From positions 15,130,248 to 15,194,247 of the forward strand of contig CM068551.1 of assembly GCA_035048495.1 (NCBI GenBank): a stretch of DNA of 64,000 nucleotides, read 5' to 3'. The notes beneath the pieces are model-generated. The model saw nothing but the letters and a program-made list of their open reading frames with translations. It did not search any database and was not told the origin of the DNA. The stretch comes from Euptelea pleiosperma. Taxonomy: Eukaryota; Streptophyta; Magnoliopsida; Ranunculales; Eupteleaceae. The position numbers and the translations under genes are program-made. Positions 44,717-56,491 of the stretch are shown here, piece after piece. Positions within the stretch are counted from its first letter, which is position 1. The number at the start of each line of letters is the position of its first letter.

Positions 44717-47157
44717 GGTGGACCTACATACTAAAACTCAGCTTGATTAGTGATTTCTACCCTTCGAATCTCAGGACCCAAATAATATTTGAAAATCACT
44801 ACCCTTCGAATCTCAGGACCCAAATAATATTTGAATGCCACAATTAAAGATAAATCCATGAAAAGGGCTCCAATACAACGGCTATAAATCACTAATCATG
44901 ATAATTTTTGGTCAAAAGGTCCACCTATGGATGGGCCAAACATATGGTACTCAATAATGTCTGAGATTGTGCCATGCATCTCATACTATGATCACGACCA
45001 TCATCAAGGATTTACTCTTCACAAATAAATCTTTGACAGACTATAGTACCAGAGACGTTGCACATTCTTAGAGACCAATTATTGATGTTTGGCCCATCCT
45101 TAGCTAGACCTACATGCCAAAAATCAACCTGAGTAGTGATTTTACCTGTTTATGAAGCTCATGAACAGGTGGGTAAGTGAATGTTAGGTCCTAATTGACT
45201 GGAGGGGACACTAAAGACCTCTCTACCATTCCATCCCTTGGATCAAACGGCCAGCGGTGTCGAACACCTTCCAGTTGCAGAAAATTTAATTTGTCGCTAA
45301 AAGGGCACAATCGTGACAGATTTAATCCATCGCAATCCTTTTGCGATTTGCAACAGACTTAATTCATCGAGAAAATTCTTTCTATTTTTTTGTTAAGCAA
45401 CTGAAAGATATGAACTAGTTGGATTATATAAACTAATTGTGTCAACAAATTTATTATAATTCTTCTACAGGTGTTTATGACTGTTTACCAAAATGCCATG
45501 CTTGATGACAAATGATGCAATAAATCATAAAGAGGATGTCACCTTATTCTTTCCATACGAAACAAAACATAGTCGTTGCATGCATAAATTTACTCAGAAC
45601 TATAGAGTTCACTCATGGCTGTTCTACACGAGGTACTTTAATTTCGATGCGCTACGCTACCGTACGCTCGTACAAAGGGTACACACTCATTGTTGGTCCC
45701 ACCCGATAACACAACATATCCGGGCGTACCAGCAATCTATACAACATTTCATGGATGGAATATCAATGGACGTTGTCCACAATGCCGCATGTCCATGTCT
45801 AGACAGATCTCTACAATCTGCGAAAATGTCATCCTAGGACCTCGATATATACGTAGGTCTCAACCATACTGACGTTGCTGGGAACCAACACCAATCACTA
45901 CTGGTTACAACATTAGAAACATTCAGTTCACTCCGAAAATCAATCAACAAGCTTCGATCGAATATCATATCTCGTGTTTCTCAGATGACCACGCCCAATC
46001 ATTTTATTGATCGAGTATCGCTATCAGGTATAAATCGTTATAGGTTGGGGTTGGCAAGGGACTCTCGGCCTGGCCATGGGCTCTATCCCATTCTCGGGAT
46101 CACATGCCCGTAACCTGAACGACCTCCCTTGTCACCACACCTATGTAATTCAGAATCAAATAAAGTAGTAAATCTAAAACCTAAATATAAAGAAAAGTAA
46201 TCTACGTCGCTGGATCGGTCTAAACTTTAATCACTCTAAGTCCATATGCACAAAGTAAATAGGGTGAGCCAATAAGCTCAATTGACACGCCTTACCAACC
46301 CATACAACCATGGGGATGAATGGCTAACCTCAATAAATATCCAATAAATCAAAATGCAATAATGTTAAAACTATAGAACATGCAAGTAATAATAGTTTGA
46401 AATTACCATGGGAACAAGGGGGCGAGAAAACCTACATTTGCAAGCAAAATTTAGATTTAATTTTTGTAGTGATTGAACCGTTCTTTTCTTCTCTCTCTTC
46501 TTCCTCCTACCAAAGAGAACCAAATATATATGAGGTGAAATACCCCTAGAACAGCCTAGGGTTTGGGCTTATTGTGTACACAATTGAGTGTGGGATTTAT
46601 TTTGTAAGGGATAAGGGCCTGTATAGGAGAAGAGGGACATCAACTATAGATAGAAGAAGTGCATGGGGGACGGCTAAGGTTTTGGAGAGGAGAATTTGAG
46701 GATCAAAATATGGATCAAGAGGGAGGTTGTACGACTTGCTAAAAAAGGGGACTTTTAAGCGAAAAAAAAAATCAATCAAGGGGTAGTAAGGCCCTTATAG
46801 AGGAGGTTCTTATAGTTTTAGGTTAAAATATATAACACTTAATTCGAGATGGAACTAGAAGAAGTAACATTCTAGTAGGAGTTTGGAACAAAGACTTATG
46901 GGAAAAGAAAATAAAATTAACCAAGAGAAAATTAAGGAGGGGGCGTACGGCTAGAGGGAATGGGAGCATGCTGTAAAAAATTTAATAAGATGGGTGGGAC
47001 GGCTCCCATGTGGAGATTATATAGGTTTTGGGTTCAAAAATCCTATTTTTTAATGAACGAAGAAATAGGACAAGCATGTTCCCAATTTGAATTAGATTTT
47101 AAAAAGATAAAATTTTGGCTGATTTGAAGTGGAGTCAGTGCTCCCAACATCCAAGGT
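44717..47157. other. rest of unit 2: family-P remnants and LTR-derived DNA
   Basis: It includes the Helitron empty site TTCCA|TACGAAAC (45551-45560). The 3.35-kb deletion junction relative to unit 1 follows directly (GCATGCAT|AAATTTACTC, about 45581-45592). No gene is visible. Confidence 0.6.
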
Positions 47158-47212
47158 TGTGTGGAGGACAGAGAGCATTATTGATTTAAAGATATGAAAT
47201 GATGGATTGTAT

Positions 47213-47404
47213 CCTTAGTGTAAGTGGTGTACGGTGGTTATTTTCTACTGGGCTTCTAGCTCATGGCATATTGTCAAGAAGATTTTAGATGCATTTGATG
47301 AGGACGATGCAGGTTTGAGAATGACGGCTTTAGAGGATCACGATAGATTAGCGATGAAGGATGACGCGTTAGAGGAGGTCAACGAGATCAATGATGAAGC
47401 CTAG
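47213..47404 (+). pseudogene. possible coding fragment with acidic C-terminus
   Basis: One frame stays open for about 63 codons up to TAG at 47402-47404. It has a hydrophobic-aromatic start (VVIFYWASSSWHIVKK) and then an acidic tail (FDEDDAG, ALEEVNEINDEA). It has no in-frame ATG before the hydrophobic part and lies directly after the end of duplication unit 2. I do not recognise a family. It may be a chance ORF or an exon relic. Confidence 0.2.
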
Positions 47405-48770
47405 ACCTTCTTATGATTTTGGTTGAATTAAAAATTTTAAGAATTATCATGTTATTGGGTCAGAAGAGAATCCTATGTAGTTATTTTGTTTCACTTGGAT
47501 GTTTCGAACTATAAGGAGTTATAGAAAAAAATAAATAAATAAATTTATTTCAGAGCAAGTTTATTTTTATCACACCTAGGAACTTGGGTAAACAAGCCGA
47601 TCCACAAGCATATATTTGGGTCGGGTTAGGACACCCGGATCCATGGTGTGATAAATAACATAAAAATTTATGCAAGGATGAATGCTCAATTTTTTTTCAA
47701 AATGTCAAAAATTATCCGTAGGTATTGAAATTAATCTAATGTCCCTAAACCAAAGAAGCTCTAGAAAAATCCGAGAGATTCAAGAGCTTCCATTAGTGAT
47801 TCAAACTAAGTTTCGTTCTTTCATGATTTATTATCCAAGTAGTTTGATCTCCTAAGAATATCCATGATTCATCCATTATTCTTAGTATGATCTAGAAACC
47901 ATCTTTTTTCTATTTGAATCAATTCTTTCAAGTGTCTGTGATTCTGAGAGAGACCAAATCAGTGCAATCCAGAGATAGACTGGATTATTAGAAAACGGGC
48001 TAGATCAATTTTCTAATAGGTTCAGGGTTAGACTGAACTGGTGATCATGATCGTGCAAAGGTGCTCGTGATCTCGTGCATGGTAATACGAGAAGGTGCGA
48101 AAAACAACGGTAGTGGGCTTGAGGAATTCGAGTTGAAAGTTATGAGGAAACGTTGTGCGTAACTTTTGTATTCGTTAACTTTACATAGTTGATAATTTCA
48201 TGTTTGGACGTAGTCCCGAGATTTTTCTCATTGTGGGTTTCCTCGTAAGAAATCATGATTGATTTATTTATTTTCGCTATTATTTTTGGAATAAGATAAA
48301 CAAATCAGAATTAGATATATCTTTGATATATTTTAGCTGAGTCGATTGGATTAATCATTCTGATAAAATTAATCATACTAGACTTGTATGCATGCGATTT
48401 AATATCCTAGAGTAGACTAATAAATTCAGTTTAAGCATTAAGATTAATTTTTTTAAAAACCTATTCACCCCTTCTAAGTTCACGGATTAAGGAATTTTCA
48501 GAATTCAGATATTCTTTTTTGATTCAGATTCGAATATGCTTATAGTGGATTTGAATAATATCTGTTGATAATCTTACTGAAAAGGAGGAGTTATTTTTTT
48601 TTTTTAAATTAACAGGCCCACTAGCAGCGACACCTGGAAGACTAGCAGGCCCACTAACCTAATTAACAGGCCCACTAGCAGCGACACCTTGAGTCTTCAA
48701 AGACGCATGTACTTTGAAGGTTCACTCTCCATCCCCAATGGGCTTAGCCCACCTACTGTGTGGCCAGCCA
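47405..48770. other. intergenic DNA with LTR-like remnants
   Basis: 47571-47652 (CACACCTAGGAACTTGGG ... GGATCCATGGTGTGATA) resembles an LTR edge. 48440-48475 (TTTTTTAAAAACCTATTCACCCC, cut here) matches the conserved stretch near the end of SIRE-type copia LTRs. Near 48605-48690 the sequence TAACAGGCCCACTAGCAGCGACACC occurs twice in part. No gene is visible. Confidence 0.35.
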
Positions 48771-48826
48771 CTCCAAGTGTTGAAGAGACTTGAAGAGAGA
48801 GGGAAGAAGACTTTTGAGTTTTTTCA

Positions 48827-49303
48827 TTACTTGGTGTTGTGATCGGCCACTCCAAGTGTGTTCTTCATGGTGTCAACGGCACCTGGGGCCATGTTCATCA
48901 CTTGCTCTACACTCTACACCAATAGATCATTCGTTAATAAGACCATCAGATCATAGGTAATATAAAGGGTTACTTAATGGGTCCCATTTAGAATATTTTC
49001 ACCAAAAAAAAGGAGCAAATGTATGATGTGCTGGTGTACCATACACGGCAATGGTGACCCACAGAATCATCCATCTGCACCGTTCATTTCATGGGCCACA
49101 CGTAGTCAATGGAACATTAAATCAGGTGGGGTCCACAGATGGGGAGTGAGAGGAGAACCTGCTGCAACAACCCAGCGGCCTGCTCCTGTCCATGTTGGGT
49201 GGACTGCTTTGCAGATTAGGCTGCGTCGCAGGTCTTCTGCTGAGCCATGTTTGTGGTATATATATATATCCTTTGCGGACTGAATGCACTGTTCGGTCTT
49301 GGC
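48827..49303 (-). pseudogene. LEA_4 pseudogene (gene C)
   Basis: Two exons remain, with their splice sites. One is 49159-49303, equivalent to exon 2 of the other copies. The other is 48827-48913, the terminal exon, which still reads GAVDTMKNTLGVADHNTK. Exon 2 has a 10-base (TA)n expansion after GCAAAGGATA that shifts the frame, and a CAA-to-TAA change (DAA followed by a stop). Exon 1, the TATA box and the ABRE motifs are gone. Exon 2 directly abuts sequence that lies upstream of the promoter in gene A (TTTGATAAGGTGAGA, TGGGATTGGAATACCA). It cannot make the protein. It marks a third, decayed LEA cassette (about 48.8-51 kb). Confidence 0.9.
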
Positions 49304-49955
49304 CTGCCTTTGACATGGCGACACATTTCAAGTTTGATAAGGTGAGAACTAGACTTGCTGCCTTTGACGTGGGATTGGAATACCAACTCAGTTCTACAAT
49401 TACCAAGTCTAGTTCTCCAAGTTTGATCCGCTATGAGTGGGGAGGAGCTCAAAATCGCTCTACCTGACACCATTTGGCGTCAGGTCTACCTTGTTACATC
49501 TCTTTCCACGGATAAATTTAGTATAAGGGCCTTTTCCACGTGGCAGTCTTTCAGCTCCACTGACACATGAATAGCTGGCCCACCCCTGCAGAATGATGTC
49601 TCGCCATGCATTGGATCTAATTGCCCAAAAAAACTAGAAATTATCCATCAAAAATGTTAAAATCCAATGGCTTGAGATACTAATCAAGCTGATTATGATG
49701 TTGATGTGCAGGTCCATCAAGAGGTGGGTCAATCATTAACTAGTCGGTTTCTAAGAGTGTGCCACGTGGTGCATGTTTATTCGCCCACAGGAAAAAAAAA
49801 CCTCAATCTAAATTTTTCGCCGAAATTCATTGTAAAATTACAAATTTGATTTTTCTTCCTATGAAATTACAATTTTGATTTAAAGATGAGGTATTGGTCA
49901 CACTAAATCTAGCAACGTGCTCATTGGCTCATGATTGTTTAATCCACCTTTTGTT
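49304..49955. other. upstream remnant of LEA cassette C
   Basis: Similar to the upstream regions of gene D (56500-56945) and genes A/B, including CCCACCCCTG, TGGATCTAATTGCCC and GCCACGTGGTGCATG. 49781-49790 (TCGCCCACAG) is the empty counterpart of the hAT insertion at 56946. Confidence 0.65.
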
Positions 49956-50330
49956 GAGAAACTTTGATGACACGAGGCTGATGAAAGCACGCAATATGAG
50001 CCATGTGGCACTCTTAGACGATGAATGGATGTTTTTCCAATCCCTAGGTGGACCTACAAATAAAAAATCAGCCTGATTAGTGATTTCAAACCTTTGGATC
50101 ATTGTACCTTAAATAATGGTCAATATGCTCAAATTCCCACTATTAAAATCAACCCATGAAAATAATTCCAACCAACACCTAGAAATCACTAATCAGGCTG
50201 ATTTTTGGTTTGTTGGTCCACTTAGAGATTGGCCAAACATCCATACGGTCAGAGTCCTCTACAAGTGTTCCACGTGGCTCATATTGCATGGCCATCGGCC
50301 TCAACGACAGCTGTCATCAAAGTTTTACTG
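49956..50330. mobile_element. family-P MITE with 9-bp target duplication
   Basis: Ends GAGAAACTTTGATGACAC and GTCATCAAAGTTTTACTG are flanked by CCTTTTGTT (49947-49955) and CCTTTTGTA (50331-50339), 8 of 9 identical. Both duplication units carry the uninterrupted host site (TATCTTTTGTAAA, about 31788-31800 and 43451-43463). Confidence 0.9.
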
Positions 50331-50339
50331 CCTTTTGTA

Positions 50340-50960
50340 AACCTACTGACATGTGATTTGAGACCACTGACCGTATGGATGTTTGGCCCATTCCTAGGTG
50401 TACTACATATGAAATATCAGCCTGATAAGTCATTTCCAACCTTTGGATCTTGAGTACTCCCTCCATATAATGGTCGAATGGGTTAAAACTAAATCCCTGA
50501 AAAACACTCCAATCCAACAATTATAAATCACTAATCATGATATTTTTAGTCTGTAGCTCCACCTGGGGATGGGCCAAACATCCGTACGGTCCATGGTCCC
50601 TAAGAGTGTGCCATGTACCCTATCTATTATCAAAGATTTACTCCACCAATAAATATCTTTGATGAGGGATAAAACTTTGATGAGGAACCTATGTTGACTA
50701 TGGATCATAGTAGGAGACATATGGCACGCTCTTAAAGATCATTGACCATAGGGATGTTTGGTTGATCCCTAGGTGGACCTACATACCAAAAATCAGCCTA
50801 ATTAATGATTCACCCTGTTTACGGAGCCCATGCAAGATAAGGTAGGAAAGAAAATTTATATTGGCCAAGTAGATGTGAGGTCCTCATTGACTAGAGGGGG
50901 ACACTAAAGACCTCTATACCTTTCTATCCCTTGGATCTAACGGCTATGAATTACCTATTA
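50340..50960. repeat. family-P copies and cassette C remainder
   Basis: One fairly complete palindromic copy (about 50355-50635) and one half copy (50665-50810) are present. 50815-50950 matches 33095-33210 of unit 1 (GGGACACTAAAGACCTCT and CCCTTGGATCTAACGGC), the right end of the shared cassette. Confidence 0.65.
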
Positions 50961-51049
50961 GGTTGGGCTATAAATTCTTCAAAAGGTGGGTTAAATATCT
51001 AAGGATCATGGCTCAAGACTTACTTCATGGCAATACCCTAGGCTTTCTT

Positions 51050-51378
51050 GTTTGATTTTGAGGGGCCATATAGGATTCTTGGATGGGACAGTCAATGGGT
51101 CAGATCAACTTGAACTTGGATCCATTGTTACTGGGTTATTACATTGTATGGCGATCTGATTTCTTATCAGATCGGCCCTGTATTGAATGATAATTAGTTG
51201 TATTTTGTTGTGGTTAATTGTAAGTGTTCCGATGGGGTAGCATTAGTCAAGAAACTAAGGGTATCTTTTTTGAGGATATGGTTTTCAGGTTTCTTTGCAT
51301 CATCTTGTATTATTTTTTGAGATCTTCTCGATCTCCTTTTCATTAATGCATTTCTAGACTTTTAAAAAAAAATTATCA
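51050..51378 (+). mobile_element. LINE 3' end fragment
   Basis: The tail reads GAGATCTTCTCGATCTCC, TTAATGCATTT and CTTTTAAAAAAAAA. It matches the tail of the LINE at 61960-62750 (minus strand: GAGATCTTCTCTATCTC, TAATGCATTTTGGACTTAAC, A-rich). The left end is undefined and no ORF remains. Confidence 0.6.
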
Positions 51379-52899
51379 TATTATTGTTGCGTACCCCTTA
51401 AGGAGTATAATTGATGTAGTACACCCTTGTATATATCATAATTGGTATTTATAATTAAGTCTATATATAAATGGTGTAGGAGTGATGTAGTTGTAATAAT
51501 TAATTACTGAGCTATTAACATATACCAATTAACAGAACTATTTTGGTATAAGCATGTGCCACCTATGACCACACACACCTACACATTATCCATTTGATCA
51601 TAATCTAGTTAGAAGTTAGCTAATCACTAATTGAATTAGAGAATATTAACGACACTTATTAAATAAAAGTAAAACTTAATAATAAAATTAATATCATTGA
51701 GCTACACCTTAATTGTCTTAATTAAAATTTGTCATAACTTTTAGTCTTTTTGAAAATAATAAAAATATTATTTTAATAAAATACTTGAATTTTAAAATAA
51801 AGAAATTATTTAAATGTTTATTCTCATATATAAAAATTGGCTTGAACACAAAAAAAAAAATGAAAGACACTAATATTTTTCTCTTTAACAAATAAAAGTA
51901 ATTTTTGAATTCAAATAAATAACTAATTATAATTAATAGCATAAATAAGCACTTAAAGACTTACCATTTTATATTTAGCAACTATTAAAAATAGAATAAC
52001 CTCCAAAAACAAAATCTTGTACATTTTCACCATTGGAGAATTCTCCATTACAACTCGTTGAGAGCTTTGAAAGCTTTAGAAACTCCAAAACGTCTCATTC
52101 TTTAAAATAATTTTTTAAGACAAAAAAATGTTCATACCTTCGAGATGTACGATATACTCAAATCCTAGCTTCATCTAATGATGATCGACGGCGACACTTA
52201 TAACTACTTTTTCGCCGTTAATTCAAATTCGAAAGAATATCAACGAACATGGCAGATACACTTACGATGAATAATGATCAACCATTTATCTTATCATCTT
52301 GATTGGTATGATTTTGATGTTGATCTATAGTTTGTTTAGATAATCTTCTCAATGCTTGTTTTCTTTATTAATCTTTACGATGAATCATTTGCGTATGTTG
52401 AATTTTATATTGCATGTCTGGTCATGATATTACATTGGAGTTTAGAATTGTATTGGTTATTGTAATCGAAGATCGTATGGTTGGAATATCTCGCCATGAC
52501 TATTTTATTAGTATTAATGCTTGGAATCGTTTTGGCTATATTGTTACCATGCTTTGAGCATGTATTATATATATCGGAATTGATGATTATGTCCATTCCT
52601 TGAGGATTGGAATTTTTATTATATAAAAGTATCGATTGCATTCTTAGAAGTTTGGTTACATGGAATTAATCAAACAGGGCCTGATGCCCTTGAATGGAAG
52701 CCTTAAACCCTTATAGAAGAGCTCTCGACCGAGCTACTCTTGACATGGGAAGGAGAAGAGTCCGACATCGGATTAGCATTCGCATTCATTCATTGTTATA
52801 TCTTATACAGGTCTTATTTAAGCTATTATACTTAAATGCTCTATATCCTGATAGCATGTCTTAAAAAAGTTATGGGATAACGGGTGACTACTTGGATGC
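51379..52899. other. very AT-rich intergenic DNA
   Basis: No gene, RNA or bounded repeat was recognised. 52670-52860 (GGGCCTGATGCCCTTGAATGG, cut here) has an LTR-like feel but no ends. Confidence 0.5.
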
Positions 52900-53130
52900 T
52901 CTAGATAGAATGAGAAGTGATTCTCATATTGAATGAGTTATGGATTATAGATCCGTGAGAAAAGTGTTTCTCTAAAATACTACCGGCCTAGTCTAACTCT
53001 CTAGGTAGAACGAGAAGTGATTCTTGTTAGTTGAATGAGTTGTAGATTATAGATCCGTGAGAAAATAATTCTCTAAAATATTACTTGCCTTGACTGACTA
53101 GGTGAACGAGAAGTGATTCTCGTTAGTTGA
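52900..53130. repeat. tandem repeat, about 2.3 copies of a 96-100 bp unit
   Basis: GAGAAGTGATTCT recurs at 52912, 53012 and 53108. Each is followed by TTGAATGAGTT and ATAGATCCGTGAGAAAA in the first two copies. Unit length is 96-100 bp. Confidence 0.88.
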
Positions 53131-53950
53131 AACTAAGTGGTAGCTTAGTTGTTTGATTATTTATTTCAATTGGATATGTTGTAATATTAAATGATTAAAA
53201 TAATATAATATTAGTCGTGTTAAGTATTGGACAGTGAATGTAGGTACGGAGTTACTGAACCATTATAAATCTTTGTCTTGTATGATTGTGATTGGTTGCA
53301 CCTTTGTCTCATATGATTGTGATTGGTTTCATCTTGTCCCATATACATTCTTTGTTTTATAGATGATTCGAATTTTGGTTGATTGATCATTCTCCGCCTT
53401 ATGTGATCGTTAAATTTAAATCCGACTTTAATTCACAGAGAACTTATAATGGAATTTCACTTATTCCTTGTAAACATAAGGGAGACACCAATGACAGTTA
53501 TGTGTTCTACTTCATAGAAGGCAAAGATATTCTTCTCTCGATGTCTTCGTCTATTACATGATGAAGTTTACAAATTTCCTCTATCAGTCTTGAATTCAAT
53601 TCCGCTATAGTTAAAGCCTTCTTCTGAGTTAAAGATCGAGTTATTGGTGTCCTAGTTGTTTGATTGGTCTCCTAGTCCACAACAAGAAATAAGTTCATTG
53701 CAGACATGAAAGGAGGAAATGATAGGTTGAAATACGAAAACTTGCGAGTCCATATTTGGTCACTTGGTTTATTGACCCATCTCAATCACTAAAGCATGTA
53801 CACATGCACACGGACCCCTGATCACCCTGTTTTAAATTTTGAAAATTTAAACTTTTTAAGAAGAGAGTCTTGTCAGGGTTGTCCTTATACTTGCCAAATG
53901 TTCAAGTTTTAGGGACTAAGGTAGGTCAGTCAGTAAAGTGACCCAAAGTA
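53131..53950. other. intergenic, nothing firm
   Basis: A 60-codon open stretch (53379-53561) has no recognisable domain. TTGTCT(C)ATATGATTGTGATTGG occurs twice near 53280-53330. No gene was called. Confidence 0.45.
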
Positions 53951-53954
53951 GATT

Positions 53955-54190
53955 CGCAGCGTAAAACTTGTCACAACGCAAAATACGAGCCACATGGCAC
54001 AATCTTAGTGGACACTTACCGTATGGATGTTTGGCCAGTCACTCGGTGAACCTCTAAACCAAAAATCAGCCTGATTAGTGATTTCTAAGTGATTCAATTG
54101 AAGTTATTTTCATGGGTTGATTTTAACGGTAGGAATTTGAGCGTTATTGGGGTGCAAAGATCCAAAGGTTGTAAATCACTAATCAGGCTG
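53955..54190. repeat. family-P palindromic repeat, partial
   Basis: CGTAAAACTTGTCACAACGC, GAGCCACATGGCACAATC, CTTACCGTATGGATGTTTGG and CAGCCTGATTAGTGATTTC are followed by the start of the inverted half up to AATCAGGCTGA. The right arm is cut off. Confidence 0.7.
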
Positions 54191-54524
54191 ACCACGCCTT
54201 GTTTCTAGAATCTTCTTGATTATTAGGATAATGAATCCCGCTTTAAAAATCATTATTTAAGACATTTGATTTTATTAGATAGCTTGCATGCCACATAAAT
54301 GATTAATAACGCACAAATTTGGAAAGAAACTTGGAATTTGACTTACTCCAATCAAAACCTTAACAAAACTTAGAAACAAAACAACACCTCTCTCTTCTCC
54401 CCCGCAAAACAAAACAAAACAACACCAGCTAAAATAAGATAAGATAGATTGAGCTTCTCTCTCTACAAATAAGAGAAAAAAATTAATAAAGACGTGAATA
54501 GAGAGAGGAAGACTTCGAGTTTTT
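54191..54524. other. 3' flank of LEA gene D
   Basis: AT-rich, with the probable 3' untranslated region (AAAACAACACC and (CT)n) shared with genes A and B. No other feature is visible. Confidence 0.5.
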
Positions 54525-56318
54525 TCATTTCTTGGTGTTCTTCAAGGTGTCCACAGCACCTTGGGCCGTGTTCTTCACTTGCTCTCCAGTCTACAGCAAG
54601 CAAGAGACATTCATTAATAAGACCACCAGATCATAGATAATATGAAGATTACTTAATGGGTACCATTTAGAAGATCTTTTGGACCAAAAATCAACTCGAT
54701 CAGGTGCTCATCGGGACCACCGAATTCTATGATCCCAGAACTATCATATAATTTCAACCAAAAAATGATGAAATGTATGGTGTGCTGGTGTACCATACAC
54801 GGCAATGGTGACCCATATATAGAATCATCCATCTGCACCGTTCATTTCATGGGCCACATGTGATCAGTTGAATATTAATCAGATGGGGTGCACAGATGGG
54901 GAGAGAGAGGAGAACCTGATCTGCCAACCCGGCGGCCTGCTCCTGTACCTGTTGGGTGGACTGCTTTGCAGATTGGGTTGCGTCGCAGGTCTTCTCCTGA
55001 GCCGCATTTGCGGTATCCTTCGCAGACTGAACGCACGGTTCGGTCTTGGCCTGCAAAAAGACAAAGAAATAAAATAAAATACAATAAGATGTAAAAGTTT
55101 CTAGGGTTAAAATGGGCATAGAAAAAAGTTTTGTTTGAAATTTCTCTATATTTCACCTGGGCATGGCCACGCGCTTCACCCACTAGTCCAAGTGTGTTCT
55201 TCACGGTGTCCACAGCACCTTGGGCCATGTTCTTCACTTGTGCGCCAGTCTACAACAACAAGAGACAAGAGACATTCACTATACGGTCAATAGCCTCTAA
55301 TAGTGTGCCACGTGGTTCACACTATGCAACGACAACAGGCGATGGCATATCGACAAATGTCATTATTGTTACGCCGACCACCAGGCCGGCCCTGAGTCTT
55401 TCCCAGGGGAATGTTTTCTATTTACATTCTCATCTCTTAGAAAGAGTCGGCTAAAGGATTGGACCATTCAGTGCTATATGGTCATTCAATAAATGCTTTA
55501 ACTCAGATGAGTTGAAATGTGAAAATGTTGAATGATCAAAGTGTTATAAGAACAAAAGCTGCATTCAACGGTTATAAGAACACCTTAAAAAGTGTTAAAA
55601 AGTGTTTAAATCTAATGGTTATAGATTACCAACCAGGGTGATTTTTGGTGTGTATATCCACCAAGGGGTGGGATAAACATCCATTCGCTTAGTGGGCCCA
55701 GATGACAAATGTGAGCAACAAAACTCGTGCTTCCACATTTCAAAAAGTTTCAGGCATACCTTGTTACATCTTTTATGCACAGGGCATTCGTCCATCAATA
55801 GGTACCTTAGAATAGATGGTTAAGAATTTCAAAGATCCACTGGCATGTGTACGTTTGACATCTATGGTCCCAGAACCACCATATAATTACACCCCAAAAA
55901 AAAAAAAAAATTAGGAAATGTATGATGTGCTGGTGTAGCATACATCCACATGCATCGTTCATTTCATGGGCCACACGTTATTGGAATATTAAATCAGGTG
56001 AGTCCACAGATGGGGAGAGAGAGGGGAACCTGCTGCAAGAACCCGGAGGCCTGCTCCTGTCCATGTTGGGTGGACTGCTTTGCAGATTGGGCTGCGTCGC
56101 AAGTCTTCTCCTGAGCCGCGTTTACGGTATCCTTCGCCGACTGGACGCACTGTTCTGTCTTGGCCTGCCAAAAGACATAAAAATATAATAAAATAAAATA
56201 AAACGTAACAGATTTCAGGGTTAAAACGGGCATACAGAAAAGTATTATATGAAACTCCTCGTAATCTCACCTGGACATTGCCACAGGCTTCACCGGCGTT
56301 GAACTGAGCTTGCGACAT
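54525..56318 (-). CDS. LEA_4 / KIN2-like stress protein, 5 exons, 158 aa (gene D)
   Basis: The exons are 56271-56318, 56030-56164, 55157-55249, 54916-55050 and 54525-54590, joined in reverse. All are GT-AG and phase 0. It begins MSQAQFNAGEACGNVQ and has two LEA modules (AKTEQCVQSAKDTVNAAQ and AKTEPCVQSAKDTANAAQ). Its fused exon 3 carries VKNTLGLVGEARGHAQ, as in gene A. The last exon is 8 codons shorter than in A, B and C, ending DTLKNTKK, so the GVGDHKT-type tail is gone. Exon 2 has a 780-bp intron after it that holds a duplicated intron segment and family-P sequence. The cysteines in the modules (TEQC, KTCDA) are unusual for this hydrophilic family. It is probably expressed, because its frames and splice sites are intact. 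Confidence 0.87.
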
Positions 56319-56418
56319 TTTTTTCTCAAAAATCTCAAACAATTACAAATGATTTGTTTTTTCTTCTGTCTGCTCGAATGCTGAGCAATGGTTGGATGTG
56401 AAATGGGGCCCCGTGGGG

Positions 56419-56491
56419 GTTTATATAGGTTTTTTGAGTCCATGTGGGGTGACGACACGTTGCTTTTAGGTCTAGTCTTGAGGTGACACGT
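56419..56491 (-). promoter_or_regulatory. LEA gene D promoter: TATA box and two ABRE-like cores
   Basis: Minus-strand TATATAAAC is at 56419-56427 (about 100 bases before the ATG). ACGTGTC is at 56454-56460 and 56485-56491. Spacing is nearly the same as in gene A, so this core promoter has been conserved while most flanking DNA changed. Confidence 0.75.

Larger units (their letters stand above)
39526..47157. repeat. tandem duplication, unit 2 (7.6 kb)
   Basis: Collinear with unit 1. Between the units lie about 20 bases plus a duplicated AAAATGAGGGCAAATTTT. Unit 2 carries LEA gene B and has one private MITE (43523-43923). It lacks the MITE at 31055, the Helitron at 33544 and the 3.35 kb at 34.4-37.8 kb. 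Most of the sequence remains alignable by eye, with frequent single-base changes and small indels, so the duplication is not very recent. Confidence 0.93.
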
